From: Candidatus Omnitrophota bacterium
Lineage (GTDB): Bacteria; Omnitrophota; Gorgyraeia; B26-G9
Length of the DNA stretch: 6,452 nt
NCBI GenBank assembly: GCA_028718845.1
Contig: JAQULA010000011.1
Span: 11,719 to 18,170, forward strand
Direction of reading: 5' to 3'
Shown here: positions 1 through 5,510 of the stretch, one piece after another
Position numbering within the stretch: position 1 is the first letter of the stretch
Layout: every line of letters begins with the position of its first letter
Made by a program: the position numbers and the translations under genes
The notes under the pieces: generated by a model
The model's input: the letters and a program-made list of their open reading frames with translations, nothing else
The model's database searches: none
Told to the model about the DNA's origin: nothing

Positions 1-1863
1 CGCGAGATTTCAAAAACATTTGGGGAGCAGGAACTGTTTCACGAAGTCAGCTTTACCGTCGGCAGTAATGAAAAAATCGGTCTGGTCGGCCGCAACGGAC
101 ACGGCAAAACCACGCTGTTCGGGCTGATCAACGGTGCGATTCATCCCGATGCCGGGACTATCGTAATCCCCAAGAATTACCGGATCGGCTGTTTGGAACA
201 AACCATCAGTTTTTCGCAGGATACGGTGTTGGCCGAGGCCTGTCTGGGTTTGCCGGAAAACGAACGGGATGCCGGGTGGAAAGCGGAGAAGGTCCTGCAC
301 GGACTGGGGTTTTCGTCTGACGATGTGCGGCGTTCTCCCTCGGAATTTTCCGGGGGATTTCAGGTCCGGATCAATCTGGCGAAAATACTGGTGTCTCAGG
401 CCAACCTGCTGCTGCTCGATGAACCGAACAATTATCTGGATGTGGTGGCGATCCGCTGGCTGGTGCGTTTTCTCCGGGAGTGGAACGGAGAACTTATGCT
501 GATCACGCATGATCGCCGGTTCATGGATCTGGTGGTAACCCATATTATCGGTATTCACCGCCGTAAGGTACGAAAGATGTCCGGAGGCACGGAGCAATTT
601 TACCGGCAAATCGCCCAGGACGAAGATATTTATGAAAAAACCCGGGTTCGTGACGAACGCAAACGCCGCCAGACCGAGTTGTTTATCAGCAAGTTTCGCG
701 CGAAAGCCCGCCAGGCCGGCCTGGCGCAATCGCGCATGAAAACCCTGGAAAAGCTGGAAACAAAGGAAAAACTGGAGTCTATCGAAACTTTCGATGTCTC
801 GTTTACCGCCGCGCCGTTCGGAGCGGCAACTATGCTGAGCGTGTATAATCTCGCGTTTTCTTACGACAAAAACCGGCCCTATTTGTTTGAAGATGTTTCT
901 TTCCGCATCGGAAAACGCGAGCGGTTGTGCGTGATCGGGAAGAACGGAAAAGGAAAATCCACCCTGCTGCGTATATTGGCCGGGGAGTTGGCGCCGTTAA
1001 GCGGAGTGATCAAGGCCCATCCGAAGCTGGAGATCGGCCACTATGGCCAGGCGAATGTGGCGCAGTTGAGCGACGAACGGACCGTGTTGGAAGAAATCAT
1101 GAGCGCCGATCCGAACGGACTGCCGCAGAAAGCGCGCACAATCTGCGGGTCGTTGTTGTTCAGCCAGGACCTGGCGTTGAAACCGGTCAAGGTGCTTTCC
1201 GGCGGAGAAAAAAACCGGGTGATGCTGGGGAAAATTCTTATGCAGCCCTGCCATTTACTGCTGCTTGACGAACCGACCAACCATCTGGATATGGAATCCA
1301 GCGAGGCATTGTGCCGGGCGATTGATGAATTCGAAGGGTCGGTGATCATGGTGACGCATAATGAGCAAATTCTTGAACATGTTGCCGAACGCCTGCTGGT
1401 TTTCGACGACGGGAAGACCCGTTATTTTGAAGGCGGTTATCAGGATTTTCTGCGGCAGGTCGGCTGGCAGGATGAAACCGCGGTTTTAAAACCGGCGATG
1501 GAACGCGATAGTGTGAGCAATCCGGTGGCGGAACGGCAGGAACGTAAACGTCAGGCCGCGCAATTGCGCCAGGAACGCAGCCGGGTGTTGAAGCCGATGG
1601 AGGAACGTATCGATCGGATGGAAACGGCGATCAGCGATTTGGAAGCGGATTTGCGCCGGGTCAATGAAGAACTGATTGTTGCTTCGCAGCAATCGGATGC
1701 CGCCGCGATTAGGGATCTGGCGCGGAAAAGCAAGGAATTGCCGCAGAGTATCGATACCCAGTATGCCGAATTGGATCTGCTGTTTCGCGAATACGAATCG
1801 CTGCGCGAGGACTTCCTGCGGCGATTGAGCGATATCGTTGGGGAAGAAGAGGATAGCGGTTAG
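1..1863 (+). CDS. ABC-F family ATP-binding cassette ATPase (5' partial)
   Basis: This is a cytoplasmic ABC protein with two nucleotide-binding domains and no membrane segments, the layout of ABC-F translation factors (EttA/Uup/YheS group), which bind the ribosomal E site and use ATP to act on the P-site tRNA or the nascent chain. The frame is open from base 1, and the first Walker A (GRNGHGKTT, fragment residues 30-38) lies before the first available ATG at 193, so the true start is upstream of the window and 193 is not the start. Domain 1 then has signature SGGFQ (117-121), Walker B LLLLDEP with D140/E141 and switch H170. A charged helical linker follows (about 185-260). Domain 2 has Walker A GKNGKGKST (313-321), signature LSGGE (399-403), Walker B LLLLDEPTNHLD with D423/E424, and H453. 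The C-terminus (about 495-610) is a charged coiled coil, as in many ABC-F proteins. All catalytic residues are intact. The subfamily, and any role in antibiotic protection, cannot be settled by eye. Confidence 0.95.
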   Translation, partial: REISKTFGEQELFHEVSFTVGSNEKIGLVGRNGHGKTTLFGLINGAIHPDAGTIVIPKNYRIGCLEQTISFSQDTVLAEACLGLPENERDAGWKAEKVLHGLGFSSDDVRRSPSEFSGGFQVRINLAKILVSQANLLLLDEPNNYLDVVAIRWLVRFLREWNGELMLITHDRRFMDLVVTHIIGIHRRKVRKMSGGTEQFYRQIAQDEDIYEKTRVRDERKRRQTELFISKFRAKARQAGLAQSRMKTLEKLETKEKLESIETFDVSFTAAPFGAATMLSVYNLAFSYDKNRPYLFEDVSFRIGKRERLCVIGKNGKGKSTLLRILAGELAPLSGVIKAHPKLEIGHYGQANVAQLSDERTVLEEIMSADPNGLPQKARTICGSLLFSQDLALKPVKVLSGGEKNRVMLGKILMQPCHLLLLDEPTNHLDMESSEALCRAIDEFEGSVIMVTHNEQILEHVAERLLVFDDGKTRYFEGGYQDFLRQVGWQDETAVLKPAMERDSVSNPVAERQERKRQAAQLRQERSRVLKPMEERIDRMETAISDLEADLRRVNEELIVASQQSDAAAIRDLARKSKELPQSIDTQYAELDLLFREYESLREDFLRRLSDIVGEEEDSG

Positions 1864-1867
1864 GAAC

Positions 1868-1887
1868 CTGCAGTACTAAGTACGCAG
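1868..1887 (+). repeat. Short inverted repeat just after the ABC-F stop
   Basis: CTGC-A-GTAC-TAA-GTAC-GCAG folds as two short stems with one bulged A and a 3-base loop, starting 5 bases after the stop codon. No run of T follows on the + strand, so it does not look like a standard intrinsic terminator. It could protect the 3' end of the mRNA or be chance. Confidence 0.35.
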
Positions 1888-1925
1888 AAACTAAGGCAAA
1901 AGTTAAAAGGAAAAAGGGAGAAGAC

Positions 1926-1981
1926 GTCCCGCCGCAGCGGGATCCCGAAGTTATACCAGATGAAGGAGCTTTATTCGGGAC
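1926..1981. repeat. Nested GC-rich palindromes in the spacer
   Basis: Three overlapping inverted repeats share the same bases. TCCCGC (1927-1932) pairs with GCGGGA (1937-1942) over a CGCA loop. CGGGATCCCG (1938-1947) is a perfect 10-base palindrome. TCCCGAA (1943-1949) pairs perfectly with TTCGGGA (1974-1980), and GTCCCG (1926-1931) can pair with CGGGAC (1976-1981). No T-run follows, so a terminator is unlikely. It has the look of a REP- or MITE-like intergenic repeat, but only one copy is visible here. Confidence 0.45.
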
Positions 1982-2047
1982 AATACGCACGACGCGATAA
2001 TTTTTGAGCAACGGGCGGTGAAAAATGTTCGGCCGGATGGTTGTTTC

Positions 2048-2056
2048 TGGTATAAT
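2048..2056 (+). promoter_or_regulatory. Extended -10 promoter for the nitroreductase gene
   Basis: TGGTATAAT is a perfect extended -10 element (TGnTATAAT) of a sigma-70 type promoter. The -35 position (about 2028-2033, TTCGGC) matches the consensus poorly, as is common for extended -10 promoters. Transcription would start near 2063, giving a leader of about 50 bases before the ATG at 2112. Confidence 0.55.
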
Positions 2057-2100
2057 AATAAATATGATTAAAACCGTATCTACTTGTATTAAAGCCGGGG

Positions 2101-2107
2101 GGAGGGG
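2101..2107 (+). promoter_or_regulatory. Ribosome binding site that fixes the start at 2112
   Basis: GGAGGGG lies 4 bases before ATG 2112, with the GGAGG core 6 bases away. The alternative in-frame ATG at 2025 has no such site, lies upstream of the -10 element, and would add 29 unrelated residues in front of a clear signal peptide. Confidence 0.8.
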
Positions 2108-2111
2108 TTTC

Positions 2112-2768
2112 ATGAGTTACAGACTAATTGCTTGTGTGCTGTGTGCCGGACTATTGTGGTGTGGAGACGCGGCAACGGTAACGGCCCAGGAGATGAAGGC
2201 GATTGTTTTACCGCAACCGCAGGTTGAAGGCGGCAAGCCTTTGATGCAGGTTTTTAAGGAAAGAAGGAGCCAGCGGGAATTCAGCTCCCAAGAAATCCCG
2301 TTGCAGGTTCTTTCCAACCTGCTTTGGGCTGCCTGCGGGATAAACCGGCCGGAGACCGGGATGCGGACGGCGCCCTCCACCCGTAATATGCAGGAAATCG
2401 ATGTTTATGTGGTCATGGCCGGCGGGGTGTATTTATATGATGCCAAGGGGCATAGTTTAAAACCGTTTTTAGGGCAGGATATCCGGGGGATTACCGGAAG
2501 ACAGGCGTTTGTCAAAGAAGCTCCGATAAACCTGGTTTTTGTGGCCAATTTCGCGTTGATGAATAACGCCGCGGCGGAAGACGCGATCCTTTATTCGGCC
2601 GCGGATACGGGATTTATCAGCGAAAACGTTTATTTATACTGTGCTTCGGCGGGGTTGTCCACCGTGGTGCGGGCATGGGTCGACAAAGCAGCGTTGTCCA
2701 AAGCGATGAAATTGCGGCCGGATCAGAAGATTATGCTGTGTCAGACCGTGGGATATCCCCGGAAGTAA
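2112..2768 (+). CDS. Exported nitroreductase-family (SagB-like) flavoprotein
   Basis: This 218-residue protein matches the FMN-dependent nitroreductase fold, closest by eye to the SagB/ThcOx-type branch. These enzymes transfer hydride from NAD(P)H through FMN to varied substrates; the substrate here is unknown. Visible landmarks are the N-terminal FMN-phosphate motif RRSQREF (51-57), the helix LSNLLWAACGI (68-78) before RTAPSTRN (85-92), the strand EIDVYVV (95-101), GVYLYD (105-110), the helical stretch ILYSAADTGF with ENVYLYCASAGL (159-182), and the C-terminal VGYP (213-216). The length fits the family. Residues 1-26 form a Sec-type signal peptide with a hydrophobic core and a likely cut after TVTA (25). 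No twin arginine is present and LLWC does not fit a lipobox. The start was chosen for its strong ribosome binding site. It has its own promoter and lies 248 bases from the gene before it. Confidence in the fold is high, in the reaction low. Confidence 0.88.
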   Translation: MSYRLIACVLCAGLLWCGDAATVTAQEMKAIVLPQPQVEGGKPLMQVFKERRSQREFSSQEIPLQVLSNLLWAACGINRPETGMRTAPSTRNMQEIDVYVVMAGGVYLYDAKGHSLKPFLGQDIRGITGRQAFVKEAPINLVFVANFALMNNAAAEDAILYSAADTGFISENVYLYCASAGLSTVVRAWVDKAALSKAMKLRPDQKIMLCQTVGYPRK

Positions 2769-2795
2769 TCGGGTCGGGCGGGGGAGTCTTTTCCC

Positions 2796-2824
2796 TTGAC
2801 GGAATATCCGGGGCGTATTATAAT
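2796..2824 (+). promoter_or_regulatory. Strong sigma-70 type promoter
   Basis: TTGACG (2796-2801), a 17-base spacer and a perfect TATAAT (2819-2824) make this the best promoter in the window. Transcription would start near 2831, leaving a leader of about 187 bases before the ATG at 3018. Confidence 0.8.
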
Positions 2825-2830
2825 CTTTTC

Positions 2831-2906
2831 AGCTAAGATTTGTAGGTTGAATCGATAATACAGGGGAATGAGCAAACTAAGCTAGGGGCAAGCCCCTGGC
2901 TTTTTT
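2831..2906 (+). ncRNA. Possible short transcript or attenuated leader
   Basis: The span from the predicted transcription start to the end of the U-tract would be an RNA of about 75 bases. It is either a small RNA or the terminated form of the leader of the secreted propeller protein. I do not recognise a known riboswitch class in it. This is inferred only from the promoter and terminator positions. Confidence 0.35.
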
Positions 2907-2912
2907 AGTTTT
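2874..2912 (+). terminator. Intrinsic terminator inside the leader
   Basis: AAGCTAGGGG (2879-2888) pairs with CCCCTGGCTT (2893-2902) over a CAAG loop: ten pairs, one of them a G-U. T2901-2906 form the U-tract, and a further TTTT follows at 2909-2912. An outer arm AAACTAA (2874-2880) can instead pair with TTAGTTT (2905-2911). It sits about 50 bases after the predicted transcription start at 2831, so it would end most transcripts from the promoter at 2796 unless it is controlled. It may also serve the nitroreductase gene that ends at 2768. Confidence 0.75.
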
Positions 2913-2916
2913 AATC

Positions 2917-2989
2917 GAGATGACGAAATCTCCGGCTTTAGATCCGGGGATGAAGGCAGGAAGAACATCCGCCATGTTTTTCGGCGGAT
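2917..2989 (+). promoter_or_regulatory. Competing hairpins in the 5' leader
   Basis: ATCTCCGG (2928-2935) can pair with CCGGGGAT (2944-2951), eight pairs with one G-U. Its first five bases can instead pair with GAGAT (2917-2921). A separate perfect 7-pair hairpin follows, ATCCGCC (2967-2973) with GGCGGAT (2983-2989). The loop sequence GGCTTTAG resembles end hairpins of IS200/IS605-type elements, so a degenerate mobile-element end is an alternative to a regulatory leader. Confidence 0.4.
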
Positions 2990-3017
2990 AATTCGGGAAT
3001 GAACTCCGGAGGCGAAT

Positions 3018-5333
3018 ATGAAGAATAAATTGACAATAGTGATTGCGCAGATTTTGGTGCTGATGAGCATTGGTGCCGGGAACGGGTTTGCCCAGGCGGT
3101 CGATAACGAGCCGCCGTATCTGGATAATGCCAACCCGGCCGCCGGGGAGGTTCAGGTTTCGGTCGATGCCAATATCGTATTTCATGTCAAAGACGAAACT
3201 TCCGGTATCGATATCGGTTCGCTTACCGTCCAGGTGCAGAGGGAAGAGGACGCGACTGCGACTACGATTATACTCAACGGGCAAAATCAATTGACATCGT
3301 TCCCGGGTAATGTGCAGATAAGCATGCTTTCCGATAAAGATTATCGGATCCAATATGACCCGCCGGACACGGCAGATTATTGGTTAAGTTACGGGGAGAC
3401 GGTCAGCGTAACGGTTATGGTGAAGGATAAGAATGCCAACGCGTTGAATACGACTTATTCTTTCATGATCGCGGACCGGATCATGGGGGCGAATATCCGG
3501 GTGCATCAGGCGGCCGGCGGGGAGCAGCGCGCCTCGGATATGGTCATGGATAACAATGCAAAAAATGTTTATGTCGTTTGGCAGGATAGCAACGGGATAT
3601 GGTTCGCGGCCTCGGCCGACCGGGGGAAAACGTTCGGCAGTGAAGTGAGGCTCAGCAGCGCGATACCCGGGACCAATGAGTCTGCGTCAATAGCCGTGGA
3701 TAGCCCGGGGAATATTTATGTTGCCTGGCAGAACAAAGACGGCGACGATGATTATGATCTGTATTTCGCGCGTAAACTTAAGAACAGCAGTACGTTTGAG
3801 GTCCGGGTGATTCCTTTGGATAACCAGGGGGCGGCGAACCAGAAATACCCGCGATTGTGCGTCGGCGGCGGGGACGTTATCCTGAGCTGGGTCAATGCGA
3901 ACACGGACGGAGTTTATCTCGCGCAGTCCGGCGATGAGGGCGCGAGTTTTTGGCAGATTGCCGCTGAGGATATCATCCGGGTCGATGATCAGACCGGTTT
4001 GAAGCCGGGCTGTCCCGGGTTAGCGATCGACGGCAGCGGCCATGGCAAGGTGTTGTGCTGGAGCGCGGAAAAATCCGGAAAACGCAATATTTATTTCAAC
4101 AAACTGGACAAAGATAACCAGCGTGTATTCGGCAATGATATTCAGGTCAATGACGCCGATAGCGGCGATGCGGCGGAACATCCCTGGATCGCCTGCCGGA
4201 ATACCATAAATAATTCCGGGAACAAAGCCAATATTTGTATCGTCTGGGAAAATGAAAAAGATCAGGATTGGGATATCCGGTTCGACAAGTCCGGGGACGG
4301 AAGTTCCTGGGGAGCGGACATACGGGTTAATGATGATTCAACCGCGGTGCGGGCGCAAAAAGAACCGCGGGTGGCCATGGATAATAACGGGGATATATTT
4401 TGCGCCTGGACCGATTTTCGTAATATCACGGACGCCGACCAGGATAGCGACATCTATTCCACGTACTCGGTCGATAACGGGGCTTCGTTTAAATCGAATG
4501 TGCGGGTCAATGACGATGGCGCGGCGGCACGGCAGGCTGAGCCGGCATTATATCTAAGCGCCGGCGGTAAACATTTCTGTCTTACCTGGACCGATTACCG
4601 CGACGGCACGGCGGATATATTTTTCAGCCGGAATTCGCTTATTGACAGCGAAAATGCTTTCACGCTGTTTGTTTACGATGATGCCGGTACGGATATGGAA
4701 AAAGACGGTTACGGCGTAACCGTCCCGGCTTACGCGTTGGCGGCTTCTTCTTATATCAGCATTACCCCGATAGAATTTTTCCCGGAATTTCCGGCCATGC
4801 CGCGGTTACTGCGTAATTACATCGATTTCGGCCCCGGAGGGATGACCTTTGAAAAGCCGGTTACGATAACCCTGCCCTATACTCAAAACGATCTGGACGA
4901 TGCCGGGGTTACGGACCCGTCTTTACTGAGAATTTATGTCTATAATCTAAAAAAACTGGTCTGGGAACGGATTTCCAATGTTACGCTCAATCGTTCACAG
5001 CAGACCGTGAGTGCGCGCGTTTCTCATTTCTCAATATACGCTTTGGCCGGAACGGATGCATCCAGCTCCGATACGGGAAGCGGAGGGAGCAGTAAATGTT
5101 TTATTGCCACGGCGGTCTACGGTTCTCCGGAAGCGTCGGAAGTGATGGTGTTACGGAGATTTAGAGACCGGTTTCTTATGCGCAGCACTACGGGGAAATT
5201 ATGGGTATCGCTGTACTATCGGTATAGCCCGTGTTTAGCCGATCATATCCGCAGAACGCCCGCGTTGAAAAAAGCGGTTCGGGACTTGCTGCGTCCATGC
5301 GTGAATACGGCGCGTTATTTGTGCCGGGAATAA
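3018..5333 (+). CDS. Secreted Ig-like/beta-propeller/ZU5-like protein with CFI-box C-terminus
   Basis: The 771-residue product is predicted to be exported; its ligand or activity is unknown. Residues 1-26 are a Sec signal peptide with a likely cut at GFAQA. An Ig-like domain (about 31-153) follows. Residues 158-540 hold seven repeats of about 50-60 residues, each with a strand like VRVND (near 160, 210, 262, 320, 375, 435, 495) and a strand of the type IYVAW (near 183, 232, 286, 343, 405, 459, 519). Asp-boxes SADRGKTF (199-206), SGDEGASF (304-311), SVDNGASF (484-491) and a weaker SGDGSSW (425-431) point to a sialidase/BNR-like beta-propeller. Catalytic sialidase residues were not identified. 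Residues 547-678 resemble a ZU5 domain (FGPGG, TFEKPVTITLPY, HFSIYAL). A Ser/Gly linker (681-693) leads to CFIATAVYGSPEASEV at 694 and a 60-residue basic tail, the CFI-box-CTERM pattern, thought to be a sorting signal. The start has GGAGG at 3008-3012, 5 bases upstream. The gene stands alone with its own leader. Confidence 0.88.
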   Translation: MKNKLTIVIAQILVLMSIGAGNGFAQAVDNEPPYLDNANPAAGEVQVSVDANIVFHVKDETSGIDIGSLTVQVQREEDATATTIILNGQNQLTSFPGNVQISMLSDKDYRIQYDPPDTADYWLSYGETVSVTVMVKDKNANALNTTYSFMIADRIMGANIRVHQAAGGEQRASDMVMDNNAKNVYVVWQDSNGIWFAASADRGKTFGSEVRLSSAIPGTNESASIAVDSPGNIYVAWQNKDGDDDYDLYFARKLKNSSTFEVRVIPLDNQGAANQKYPRLCVGGGDVILSWVNANTDGVYLAQSGDEGASFWQIAAEDIIRVDDQTGLKPGCPGLAIDGSGHGKVLCWSAEKSGKRNIYFNKLDKDNQRVFGNDIQVNDADSGDAAEHPWIACRNTINNSGNKANICIVWENEKDQDWDIRFDKSGDGSSWGADIRVNDDSTAVRAQKEPRVAMDNNGDIFCAWTDFRNITDADQDSDIYSTYSVDNGASFKSNVRVNDDGAAARQAEPALYLSAGGKHFCLTWTDYRDGTADIFFSRNSLIDSENAFTLFVYDDAGTDMEKDGYGVTVPAYALAASSYISITPIEFFPEFPAMPRLLRNYIDFGPGGMTFEKPVTITLPYTQNDLDDAGVTDPSLLRIYVYNLKKLVWERISNVTLNRSQQTVSARVSHFSIYALAGTDASSSDTGSGGSSKCFIATAVYGSPEASEVMVLRRFRDRFLMRSTTGKLWVSLYYRYSPCLADHIRRTPALKKAVRDLLRPCVNTARYLCRE

Positions 5334-5349
5334 CGCGGACATCAAGTCA

Positions 5350-5378
5350 TTGCAATATGCCCAGCCCGGAGGTATACT
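5350..5378 (+). promoter_or_regulatory. Sigma-70 type promoter for the Ppx/GppA-like gene
   Basis: TTGCAA (5350-5355), a 17-base spacer and TATACT (5373-5378) fit a good promoter just after the stop of the secreted protein gene. Transcription would start near 5385, leaving a leader of about 125 bases. Confidence 0.6.
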
Positions 5379-5381
5379 AAG

Positions 5382-5471
5382 AGAGTGTTTTAACCGCCGG
5401 GGTAGGGCTATCCGTTGATTCGGCAATGTTTCCCCGTTTATGCCCGGTTTGCGGCCATTGGCTGCCACTCT
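5382..5471 (+). promoter_or_regulatory. Possible folded RNA leader of the Ppx/GppA-like gene
   Basis: AGAGTG (5382-5387) can close with CACTCT (5466-5471). Inside lie CGGGG (5398-5402) with CCCCG (5432-5436), and GCGGCC (5451-5456) with GGCTGC (5460-5465, one G-U) over an ATT loop, giving a three-way junction. The predicted transcription start (about 5385) falls within the 5' strand of the closing stem, so that stem forms fully only if transcription begins a few bases earlier. I do not recognise a known riboswitch class. Confidence 0.35.
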
Positions 5472-5510
5472 TGCACGAAATTCAATTAAGAACAGGATAA
5501 GGTGTTTTTT

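Noticed and set aside
193..195. ATG at 193 as the start of the ABC-F gene
   Set aside because: The same frame is open back to base 1 and encodes the Walker A motif of the first domain before this ATG.
1960..2007. Small ORF of 15 codons in the first spacer
   Set aside because: It overlaps the palindromic arms, ends at a TGA after 15 codons and resembles no known peptide.
2025..2111. Longer N-terminus for the nitroreductase from ATG 2025
   Set aside because: It lies upstream of the -10 element, has no ribosome binding site, and would place 29 unrelated residues before a clear signal peptide.
1709..2113. Minus-strand ORF of 134 codons across the first spacer
   Set aside because: It is antisense to the end of the ABC-F gene and to the palindromes, has low-complexity composition, and no ribosome binding site or domain is visible.
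2868..2885. Five-codon leader peptide (MSKLS) whose stop lies in the 5' arm of the terminator
   Set aside because: It is suggestive of attenuation, but the purine run AGGGG is only one base from the ATG and there are no informative codons. Too weak to call.
2884..2951. Cyclic di-GMP-I riboswitch, from GGGCAAGCC and GACGAAATCTCCGGC
   Set aside because: The resemblance is only partial: the GGGCAAACC and GACGCAAAGC core segments are not matched, and the P2 stem between them cannot form.
3291..3296. TTGACA as a -35 element inside the secreted-protein gene
   Set aside because: No -10 element lies at the right distance, and it sits within well-supported coding sequence.
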